Of a DNA stretch of 64,000 nucleotides, positions 28,459-35,866 are shown piece after piece; positions within the stretch are counted from its first letter, which is position 1, and every line of letters begins with the position of its first letter. This DNA comes from Acinetobacter rongchengensis (GTDB lineage Bacteria > Pseudomonadota > Gammaproteobacteria > Pseudomonadales > Moraxellaceae), in contig NZ_RAXT01000012.1 in assembly GCF_003611475.1 (NCBI RefSeq), positions 1 to 64,000 of the forward strand. The letters run 5' to 3'. A program made the position numbers and the translations under genes. Under the pieces are notes generated by a model, which saw only the letters and a program-made list of their open reading frames with translations, was not told the DNA's origin and ran no database searches.

Positions 28459-29367
28459 ATGACCCAGTGGAATATTCAAAATATCGTCACAGAATTACAG
28501 CAAGCGCGTAATGAGTGGCGGACACGACAAAAAAGTCTCAAAGATTTTGGGGGGCGAGAATTACCGTCGAAAGAAGAAATTCAAAAAATCATGAATGACT
28601 TGTGCGGTATTTTATTTCCAATGCGTTTGGGGCCACCTGATTTACGTCAACAAAGTGAAAACTTCTATATTGCTCATACGCTTGAAAAAACCTTATACGC
28701 TTTGCAAGAACAGGTGAAGCTGAATTTGACTTATGATTATAAATATAAAAAACATCATGAAAATGCAGATGTGATTGAAGTGCTTGCACAAAGCATGGTC
28801 AGCGAATTTGCACAAAAATTACCAGCATTACGTCGCCTTTTAGATACCGATGTAATTGCTGCCTATGATGGTGATCCTGCGGCACGCAGTGTGGATGAGG
28901 TTTTACTGTGCTATCCGGGGATTTTTGCAATTATTTATCATCGGATTGCCCATGAATTTTATAAAAAAGAGCTGTCTTTATTGGCGCGTTTAATTGCGGA
29001 AATTGCGCATTCTAAAACAGGGATAGATATCCACCCCGGGGCTCAAATTGATCAAGGCTTTTTTATCGATCATGGAACAGGTGTTGTGATTGGTGAAACC
29101 TGTGTAATTGGTAAAAATGTACGTATTTACCAAGCGGTCACTCTAGGGGCGAAACGTTTTGAAGTGGATGAATCAGGGCGTTTGCAAAAGGAATATGCTC
29201 GGCATCCAATAGTTGAAGATAATGTGGTGATTTATGCAGGAGCAACTATTCTTGGACGTATTACGATTGGTCATGGTGCTGTGATTGGTGGGAATGTTTG
29301 GATCACTCAAAGTATTGCACCGAACAGTGCCGTTTCTCAAAGTTCTGCAACCAAGTCGCTGGTATAG
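28459..29367 (+). CDS. Serine O-acetyltransferase (EpsC/SrpH type), encapsulin-associated
   Basis: The protein is 302 residues. The N-terminal helical part (~1-180) is longer than in CysE. The C-terminal left-handed beta-helix (~185-290) has hexapeptide repeats (GIDIHPGAQIDQGFFIDHG with His205, GVVIGETCVIGKNVRIYQAV, GAVIGGNVWIT). It makes O-acetylserine from serine and acetyl-CoA for cysteine synthesis. Being divergent from the rhodanese-encapsulin-desulfurase genes links cysteine supply to sulfur storage. Whether the cell has another CysE is not visible. Confidence 0.92.
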   Translation: MTQWNIQNIVTELQQARNEWRTRQKSLKDFGGRELPSKEEIQKIMNDLCGILFPMRLGPPDLRQQSENFYIAHTLEKTLYALQEQVKLNLTYDYKYKKHHENADVIEVLAQSMVSEFAQKLPALRRLLDTDVIAAYDGDPAARSVDEVLLCYPGIFAIIYHRIAHEFYKKELSLLARLIAEIAHSKTGIDIHPGAQIDQGFFIDHGTGVVIGETCVIGKNVRIYQAVTLGAKRFEVDESGRLQKEYARHPIVEDNVVIYAGATILGRITIGHGAVIGGNVWITQSIAPNSAVSQSSATKSLV

Positions 29368-29773
29368 ATATAGTTAGATAAAAATGCTTAGAATCGTGAA
29401 ATCACCTAAAAACTGTATATAAGATGACACGATTCACACATTTTCAGATGAATATGCTGATCAATTGAACTAGAGCGAAAGTGATTAAAAAGTTACCGAA
29501 ATTCAACACTGTTGTTATTCTAAAATATTTCTAATTTGCTTACTCTAAGTATAAATAACCAACTTGAAAAAGATAATATTAAATCTGTTATTTTTCAGAA
29601 TCACGGACTTGAAAAAGAATCAATCAGCCCCCATGTTAACACTGATTTTTATCTTCATTAAAGCTAAATAAGTTTTTGAAAAATATAAAAATAATTTAAT
29701 ATTATCATTGAAATTAAAAAAATTGTTCCCATTTATTGTTCAAGTACAGAATTTGTTGTGAGGAATAACAAGA
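29368..29773. other. Intergenic, epsC-like gene to clpB
   Basis: About 400 bp, AT-rich, without a gene. It holds the heat-shock-type promoter listed below and a second copy of ACTTGAAAAAG at 29562, but no obvious terminator for the acetyltransferase gene. Confidence 0.5.
29608..29634 (+). promoter_or_regulatory. Sigma-32 (heat-shock) promoter of clpB
   Basis: CTTGAAA (29608-29614) and CCCCAT (29629-29634, followed by GTTAA) are separated by 14 bp, a near-consensus sigma-32 promoter. It would give a leader of about 130 nt. The sigma factor itself, rpoH, is encoded at 58175-59044. Confidence 0.85.
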
Positions 29774-32353
29774 ATGCGATTTGAAAAATTTACGAACCGC
29801 CTACAGCAAGCTTTATCAGATGCTCAATCTTTAGCGATGGGTAAAGATCATACTGCAATAGAGGGTATTCATATTCTCTCTGCATTATTAGAAGAACCCT
29901 CTAATTTGAGTTTATTACAACAAGCAGGTGCGAACTTACCTGAGTTAAAAAATAAACTGCAACAAGCATTGAATAATGCAGCAACTTTGAGCAATCCAAC
30001 GGGGGATATCAATCTTAATCCTGAAGCCGTGCGTGCTTTAAATTTGGCAGATAGTTTTGCCCAAAAAGCAGGAGATGAGTTTTTATCAACCGACTGGGTG
30101 ATATTGGCTTTAGCTGAAACAGGTATAACCAAAACATTATTAAGTAGCGTTGGTGTAACGACTGACAAACTACGCAAAGCAATTGAAAACATTCGAGGTG
30201 GCGAACAAGTTATGGCAAATAACCATGAAGATCAACGTGATTCGTTAAATAAATATACCATTGACCTGACTGAACGTGCATTGTCAGGCAAACTTGATCC
30301 TGTGATTGGTCGTGATGAAGAAATCCGTCGTACCATTCAAGTATTGTCACGTCGTACTAAAAATAACCCAGTGTTAATTGGTGAACCAGGCGTGGGTAAA
30401 ACGGCAATTGTTGAAGGTTTAGCACAACGTATTGTCAATGGTGAAGTGCCAGAGAGCCTGAAAGGTAAACGTGTTTTATCACTCGACTTAGGTTCATTAC
30501 TGGCAGGTGCAAAATACCGTGGTGAGTTTGAAGAACGTTTAAAAGCAGTACTGAAAGATTTGGCAAAATATGATGGTGAAATCATCCTATTTATTGACGA
30601 ATTACATACGCTTGTCGGCGCGGGTAAAGGCGATGGTGCAATGGATGCAGGGAATATGTTGAAACCTGCATTGGCACGTGGTGAGTTGCGCTGTGTAGGT
30701 GCAACAACACTGGATGAATATCGCCAATTCATTGAAAAAGATGCGGCTTTGGAACGTCGCTTCCAAAAAGTATTGGTCGATGAGCCAAGTGTAGAAGATA
30801 CTATTGCGATTCTACGGGGTTTAAAAGATAAATATGCAACGCATCATGGTGTGCAAATTTTAGACTCTGCGATTATTGCAGCTGCGAAAATGTCGCATCG
30901 TTATATTACCGATCGTCAATTGCCAGATAAAGCGATTGACCTAATTGATGAGGCTGCATCACGTATTAAAATGGAAATTGACTCAAAACCTGAGCCATTA
31001 GACCGTTTGGATCGCCGTTTAATCCAATTGAAAATGCAGTTGGAAGCAGTGAAAAAAGATGCTGATTCTGTCAGTAAGGCTGAGGTTGCACATCTTGAGA
31101 AGCAAATTGAAGAAGTGCAAAAAGAATATAGTGATTTGGAAGAAGTTTGGATTGCGGAAAAACGCTTAGTTGATGGTACCAATCAAGCACAGGTTGAGTT
31201 GGATAAAGCGCGTACAGCGTTTGAAAAAGCACAACGTGAAGGTGATTTGGCTGAAGCAAGTCGTCTGCAATATGGCATCATTCCAGAGTTACAAAAACGC
31301 TTGAATGAAGAAGAAGTGGCTGAAACGAATGAAGAACCGAAATTGATTCGTACCAAGGTCACTGAAAATGAAATTGCTGAAGTGGTCAGTGCTGCAACAG
31401 GTATTCCTGTTTCAAAAATGCTTCAAGGTGAACGTGAAAAACTACTCCACATGGAAGAGTTTTTACATAATCGTGTGGTTGGGCAGAATGAAGCCGTTGT
31501 TGCAGTTTCCAATGCTGTGCGTCGTTCACGTGCAGGATTATCTGATCCAAACCGTCCAAGTGGTTCATTCTTATTCCTTGGGCCGACAGGTGTAGGTAAA
31601 ACTGAGTTAACCAAAGCTTTGGCGAATTTCTTGTTCGACAGTGATGATGCGATGATTCGTATCGATATGTCTGAATTTATGGAAAAACATTCGGTTAGCC
31701 GTTTAGTGGGTGCGCCTCCGGGATACGTAGGCTATGAAGAAGGTGGCGTGTTAACTGAAGCAGTGCGTCGTAAACCGTATAGCGTTGTGTTATTTGATGA
31801 AGTTGAAAAAGCGCATCCAGATGTATTTAACATCCTACTTCAAGTTTTGGACGATGGTCGTTTAACGGATTCTCAAGGTCGAGTGATTGACTTTAAGAAC
31901 ACGGTGATTGTGATGACGTCAAACTTAGGCTCAAATGATGTACGTGAGTTGGGTGAGGGTGCGAGTGATGAAGACGTTCGAGCAACAGTGATGAATGCTG
32001 TATCTCAACATTTCCGTCCAGAGTTTATTAACCGTATTGATGAATTGGTGGTTTTCCATTCGTTGAAAAAATCACAAATTCGTGGCATTGCCGATATTCA
32101 ATTGGATCGTTTACGCTCACGCTTGAATGATCGTGATATTGGTTTAAAAGTTGATGATCAAGCGTTTGATATTTTGATCGATGCTGGTTTTGATCCTGTT
32201 TATGGTGCGCGTCCATTAAAACGTGCGATCCAACAACAGATTGAAAATCCATTGGCACAAAAAATCTTAGCAGGTGACTTTATTGTAGGAGACACCATTT
32301 TGATTAGTGCTGAAGATGGTCATTTGAATTTTGGAAAATTAAAGTTAAGTTAA
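29774..32353 (+). CDS. clpB: ATP-dependent disaggregase ClpB
   Basis: The protein is 859 residues, full length. The N domain (1-~145) is followed by AAA-1 (Walker [14 protein letters not shown], Walker [16 protein letters not shown]), the coiled-coil middle domain (~405-525) and AAA-2 (Walker [14 protein letters not shown], Walker [15 protein letters not shown]). It rescues aggregated proteins together with DnaK. GAGGAATAACAAG precedes the ATG. It is transcribed alone from a sigma-32-type promoter, with a terminator right after. Confidence 0.98.
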   Translation: MRFEKFTNRLQQALSDAQSLAMGKDHTAIEGIHILSALLEEPSNLSLLQQAGANLPELKNKLQQALNNAATLSNPTGDINLNPEAVRALNLADSFAQKAGDEFLSTDWVILALAETGITKTLLSSVGVTTDKLRKAIENIRGGEQVMANNHEDQRDSLNKYTIDLTERALSGKLDPVIGRDEEIRRTIQVLSRRTKNNPVLIGEPGVGKTAIVEGLAQRIVNGEVPESLKGKRVLSLDLGSLLAGAKYRGEFEERLKAVLKDLAKYDGEIILFIDELHTLVGAGKGDGAMDAGNMLKPALARGELRCVGATTLDEYRQFIEKDAALERRFQKVLVDEPSVEDTIAILRGLKDKYATHHGVQILDSAIIAAAKMSHRYITDRQLPDKAIDLIDEAASRIKMEIDSKPEPLDRLDRRLIQLKMQLEAVKKDADSVSKAEVAHLEKQIEEVQKEYSDLEEVWIAEKRLVDGTNQAQVELDKARTAFEKAQREGDLAEASRLQYGIIPELQKRLNEEEVAETNEEPKLIRTKVTENEIAEVVSAATGIPVSKMLQGEREKLLHMEEFLHNRVVGQNEAVVAVSNAVRRSRAGLSDPNRPSGSFLFLGPTGVGKTELTKALANFLFDSDDAMIRIDMSEFMEKHSVSRLVGAPPGYVGYEEGGVLTEAVRRKPYSVVLFDEVEKAHPDVFNILLQVLDDGRLTDSQGRVIDFKNTVIVMTSNLGSNDVRELGEGASDEDVRATVMNAVSQHFRPEFINRIDELVVFHSLKKSQIRGIADIQLDRLRSRLNDRDIGLKVDDQAFDILIDAGFDPVYGARPLKRAIQQQIENPLAQKILAGDFIVGDTILISAEDGHLNFGKLKLS

Positions 32354-32369
32354 TTCATGACTTAAATAG

Positions 32370-32397
32370 AAAACCTAGCTTCGGCTAGGTTTTTTTA
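32370..32397 (+). terminator. Terminator of clpB
   Basis: The stem AAAACCTAGC/GCTAGGTTTT with a TTCG tetraloop is followed by seven T. Confidence 0.9.
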
Positions 32398-32629
32398 TAT
32401 TTACTATTTAAGTGAATGTTGTGATAGTTGAGTATAATTTATAAATATTAATTAATATCAAATACTTGTTGAAATATTGACGAGTATTAAATGAGTTGTG
32501 TTTATTTAATGTAAGAAATAATTATAGTTGTTCTTAATTGTGGTTATGCTTCTAGTGTGTAATAAATATAAAAGCTAATTTTATATCACCATTTACAAAA
32601 AGAATTTTTAAGAATAAAGGAAAAATATA

Positions 32630-33148
32630 ATGGCCAAAGGTTTTGCAATCCATAACTCTATGACGAGTCACGGTGGAATTATTCAAGCAACACAACAAGG
32701 AATCTCTCAGATGGGAAATTTATTTCTACGTGCGGGAGATGGGCATTTTTGTCCTCAATGTCAGTGTTGGTCTAAAATTATTAAAAGTCATGATCATATT
32801 ATTATGGATGGTCGACCTGTTGCTTATGTTGATGATTTATTGACTTGTGGTGCTAAAATTCTACCTAAACAAGATCATGTTGTGGGGGATAGTCAGGGTG
32901 AGAATTATAGTGGTAGTGCAAATTCTTCAAGCTATTTAGCTAAAGGTTTAACGCTATATTCTGGTCAATATCAGTTAGTAAATCATTCAAATAATCAGCC
33001 TTATAGCAAGGTTAAATACATTGTGACCTATGCCGATGGTCGGACAGTTGAAGGTGTAACTGATGAAAATGGGATGACTGATAAATTAGAAAGCACAGAA
33101 AATTCAGAAGACATCAAAATTCAACTTTTTGAGGCTGATTCATGGTAG
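32630..33148 (+). CDS. T6SS PAAR-repeat spike protein with C-terminal extension
   Basis: The protein is 172 residues. Residues ~10-100 form a PAAR domain: SHGGIIQATQQG, AGDGHFCPQCQCW, DHIIMDGRPVAYVDDLLTCGAKILPKQDHV, given here as separate motifs, with Cys/His zinc ligands. Residues ~105-172 look like a small beta-sandwich of the transthyretin-like kind seen on some PAAR proteins (QYQLVNHSNNQPYSKVKYIV, DENGMTDKLES). PAAR proteins sit on the VgrG tip and carry effectors. The stop overlaps the start of the next gene by 7 bp, so the next product is probably its cargo. No other T6SS gene is in the window. Confidence 0.88.
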   Translation: MAKGFAIHNSMTSHGGIIQATQQGISQMGNLFLRAGDGHFCPQCQCWSKIIKSHDHIIMDGRPVAYVDDLLTCGAKILPKQDHVVGDSQGENYSGSANSSSYLAKGLTLYSGQYQLVNHSNNQPYSKVKYIVTYADGRTVEGVTDENGMTDKLESTENSEDIKIQLFEADSW

Positions 33149-33891
33149 ATACATACCAAACAACAACGACTAAAACCGCAAAAGTAGAAATTGTAAAATT
33201 AAAATCACCTGTCAGGTTGGTTGTGTATGGTGGGTCAAGAAAAGCTGGTGATAATTCAGCATTTTTACATGCGTCTAAAAACGTAATTAAAGATTATCAA
33301 AATGATTTACCTATCAAAAGTTTCTTTATAAATAATGGTTCTAGGTCTGTTATTAGTGCATTAGCAAATCAAGAAGATAATACTATTCAATCTCTTGATC
33401 TATTTTGTCATGGAGATCCTGATGGACTTTACTATATTTTGGGTGCATCTTTAGATAAGACTATAACGTGCGAAGAAGTTTTCCAGGGTAAGTTGGCCGC
33501 TAATATTTATAAAACTGTAATGATGGCTATTTGGCGAGGCTATGACTTTGATGGTAATCAAATTAAGAATCAATCAGCTATCTCAAGCCTAAGGCTTAGT
33601 GTATTTACAATACAATCTAAAATTGAAATTCATGGGTGTAATACTGGGCGAGGGGATGACTGCTTTGCTTCGGAATTATCATTACAGTTATATAAAGCAG
33701 CGAAAAAACAAAGTGTTGTTATAGGACATGCAACATCTGCTAACCCTAATATTGATGGAACTACGAAAGTTACAGAACAAGACTATCGTCATGGAACTCG
33801 AATTATCTATCACAAAGGTAAAGCTGTAAAAACTATAACAAGTTCTGGGCGTATTTCTGCAAGCATCATAAGAGAAGCATTAGGTGGGTAA
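33142..33891 (+). CDS. Putative T6SS effector with clan CD-like His/Cys motif
   Basis: The protein is 249 residues. I do not recognise a named effector family. Two hydrophobic strands end in DLFCHGDPDGL (His90-Gly91) and IEIHGCNTGRG (Gly165-Cys166), the spacing and order of the His-Cys dyad of clan CD cysteine peptidases (caspase/CHAT/DUF4347-like folds). The C-terminal ~70 residues (SVVIGHATSANPNIDG, QDYRHGTRIIYHKGKAVK) are conserved in a second orphan copy downstream. It lies between a PAAR gene and a small membrane protein gene, as effectors do. The toxin role and peptidase activity are inference. Confidence 0.6.
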   Translation: MVDTYQTTTTKTAKVEIVKLKSPVRLVVYGGSRKAGDNSAFLHASKNVIKDYQNDLPIKSFFINNGSRSVISALANQEDNTIQSLDLFCHGDPDGLYYILGASLDKTITCEEVFQGKLAANIYKTVMMAIWRGYDFDGNQIKNQSAISSLRLSVFTIQSKIEIHGCNTGRGDDCFASELSLQLYKAAKKQSVVIGHATSANPNIDGTTKVTEQDYRHGTRIIYHKGKAVKTITSSGRISASIIREALGG

Positions 33892-34233
33892 ATGTTAGGT
33901 TTAGAACTAAGTGAAGTAGAACATTGGATTAATGTTTATGGAATTATTTTTTCTATATTAGTTATATCTCTATCTATTAATTTTACCTTTTTTATTAAAG
34001 ATAAAATTAATAGGCTTCTATTAATTTTGATATGTACAACAATTATTACTCGTATCATAAATCGAGTTTTTGCTATTACTTATATTGGCTTGATGGAACA
34101 ACAACCATTATTGACATTTATTTTTAAGGGAACTGATAGAAATATTTTTTCAGGACTAATCCCTTTCTGTATTTCTCTAATAGCTTTAATCATTTTAATT
34201 GCAAGGTTAATTTATAAAAGGAAAAAAATTTAA
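33892..34233 (+). CDS. Putative membrane immunity protein
   Basis: The protein is 113 residues with three likely membrane helices (~13-35, ~42-60, ~88-108) and a basic end RLIYKRKK. The ATG follows the effector stop with no gap; GGTGGG serves as ribosome site. A paralogue lies at 34537-34884, behind a fragment of the effector. Position and duplication point to immunity against the upstream protein, possibly in the inner membrane. No known family is recognised. Confidence 0.6.
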   Translation: MLGLELSEVEHWINVYGIIFSILVISLSINFTFFIKDKINRLLLILICTTIITRIINRVFAITYIGLMEQQPLLTFIFKGTDRNIFSGLIPFCISLIALIILIARLIYKRKKI

Positions 34234-34268
34234 CATAATAGAAAAGAATAAGGGTGGATTTCACCTAA

Positions 34269-34535
34269 GAATTATCAGCCCTACGAGCTATTGGTATAAA
34301 TGTTTTATGTCAGTATCAGTTATCAAAACAATTGTTTAATGCAAGGAAAAGAAGCAGTGTGGTAATTGGGCATGCATCCAAAGCGAACCCTAATATTGAT
34401 GGAACAACATCGGTCACTAAACAAGATTATAGGCATGGAACTCGGATTATTTATCACAATGGTAAAGCTATCAAAATAGTCACTAGTTCTGGACGCATAG
34501 CTGCCAGTGTTATTAAATCTGCTTTAGGAAAATGA
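34269..34535 (+). pseudogene. Orphan C-terminal fragment of a second effector copy
   Basis: The frame is open from 34269. From about 34317 the translation (QLSKQLFNARKRSSVVIGHA and onward) aligns with residues ~179-249 of the protein at 33142, with roughly three quarters identical positions. No good start codon or ribosome site precedes it, and the His90/Cys166 region is absent. It is best read as a displaced toxin tail, as in polymorphic toxin loci, not a working gene. Confidence 0.7.
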
Positions 34536-34536
34536 G

Positions 34537-34884
34537 ATGATCAATTTAGACTCCCAAGAAGTTTTACACTGGATTAATGTATATGCTTTTACATTTTCAA
34601 TTTTAATTCTTTCACTGGCAATCAACTGTACATTTTTTATCAAAGATAAAGTTAATCGTATTCTATCAATAATTGTATTCGTCACAATAATATGTTTTCT
34701 CTTAAATTATAATATTTTTGGTCTTTCTCGTTTAGGGTATGAACAACAATATCCATTAGAGTCCTTCATTAATTTAGGTTTTGAAAAAAATATTTTTTTT
34801 GGAATAGTACCTTTTAGTATTTCTCTAATTGCTTTAATTATTTTAATTGCAAGATTAATTTATAAAAGAAAAAATAATATTTGA
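34537..34884 (+). CDS. Second putative membrane immunity protein
   Basis: The protein is 115 residues and a paralogue of the one at 33892 (shared HWINVY, TFFIKDK, NR, ISLIALIILIARLIYKRK), with the middle diverged (~50-75). It has three predicted membrane helices. It starts 1 bp after the orphan effector tail. It is intact, so it may still protect against a diverged effector of other strains. The 3' ends of both copies are nearly identical in DNA. Confidence 0.62.
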   Translation: MINLDSQEVLHWINVYAFTFSILILSLAINCTFFIKDKVNRILSIIVFVTIICFLLNYNIFGLSRLGYEQQYPLESFINLGFEKNIFFGIVPFSISLIALIILIARLIYKRKNNI

Positions 34885-34907
34885 TCTACTTTAAAATAAG
34901 TAACGCT

Positions 34908-35168
34908 ATGAAAATGTTGTGGAATGTATGCTTATTGGTTCTCTTTTCTAATGGTATTTCTGCTTGTGGTTATGAAAATAATATTAAATTAGAGAAAATT
35001 CGTACAGCGTGTTGATTATCATCAATCTTTTAAAACTGTCATACTTCATGTTTGAATTCGTCCTACATATGGGTTGATAAAACAGATATGGAAAAGTCAA
35101 ATTGAAGAGTATTTGGGTAAAAAGATGCTCGATAATGATTGTAGATTACCTTATCCATCTAAACCTTA
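34908..35168 (+). pseudogene. Broken small lipoprotein gene
   Basis: The ATG at 34908 opens a 35-codon frame with a lipoprotein-type signal (MKMLWNVCLLVLFSNGISAC) that stops at 35013. A shift to the next frame at about 35010 continues VDYHQSFKTVILHV, a TGA at 35053, then IRPTYGLIKQIWKSQIEEYL and on to a TAA at 35166. The simplest reading is one small exported protein gene with a frameshift and an in-frame stop. The family is not recognised. It lies beside the decayed immunity module. Confidence 0.45.
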
Positions 35169-35392
35169 ATTGAAGTTAAGTTATTATGAAATTAACTTTT
35201 CAAGTGAAATAGATAACTAGAATTAAAACTTTCTTTAATTGATTTATTGAGACTGAAAGTGAGTAAGGAAATTGTGTAGTAAAAATTAAAAAATAAATTT
35301 ACCTATTATCGGGTTTTTTAGCAATTTATTGCAACGAACGATAAAAATTGATACTTTTTTGTACAGGAATAATAAAAAAAGGGAGTGAGATC

Positions 35393-35866
35393 ATGTTGAT
35401 CAATGATATGGAACAATCTGATTATTTAAAAGTTATAGGGAGCATGTTACTTGTATTCGGGATATCGCAAGCACACGCAAAAAGCAAACTAGATGATAAT
35501 AGTTTGTCTAATCAGGCTGATAGTATGGCTAAACTATCACCGATTATTATTAGTGCAGTTAAACAAGACTTGCAACAATCGATAGAAGAACAAAACAAAG
35601 TGCAACAACAAATTGCTAAACAACAATCAGACAAAGCTAAAAAAGATGAAATTTATTCGACTGTTTTAACAGATTATGAATGGCAGAAAAAAGATCCAAA
35701 CTCAAATAAAGCTTCAGACAAATATCTAAAACCGTATGAGAAATATAAGGTGATAGAGATTGGCTACAATCCATACCAGCGCCATAACGTCACAATCACA
35801 ACCGATGATCGCGTTACGATCTATATCGGTCATGAAATTGACGGTGTTGGTTTTGTAGGGCATTAA
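35393..35866 (+). CDS. Small probable exported protein, unknown
   Basis: The protein is 157 residues from the ATG at 35393, chosen because AAAAGGGAG lies 7 nt upstream; a TTG at 35348 has none. The start has a hydrophobic stretch (KVIGSMLLVFGISQAHA) that looks like a signal peptide cut after AHA. A Gln/Lys-rich helical or coiled-coil region (~60-95) follows, and a C-terminal beta-rich part (YNPYQRHNVTITTDDRVTIY). No family is recognised. It overlaps the rlmKL stop by 4 bp, tail to tail. It sits in the same low-GC stretch as the T6SS module. Confidence 0.65.
   Translation: MLINDMEQSDYLKVIGSMLLVFGISQAHAKSKLDDNSLSNQADSMAKLSPIIISAVKQDLQQSIEEQNKVQQQIAKQQSDKAKKDEIYSTVLTDYEWQKKDPNSNKASDKYLKPYEKYKVIEIGYNPYQRHNVTITTDDRVTIYIGHEIDGVGFVGH

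Noticed and set aside
29563..29570. Second sigma-32 -35 box
   Set aside because: CTTGAAAA is present, but no CCCCAT-like -10 element lies at a suitable distance.
30337..31614. Long open frames on the minus strand of clpB
   Set aside because: They are antisense shadows of a conserved coding gene with no start signals or recognisable proteins.
34332..34535. Independent 67-residue gene
   Set aside because: It has only a TTG start and no ribosome site, and homology to the effector extends upstream of that codon, so it is a fragment.
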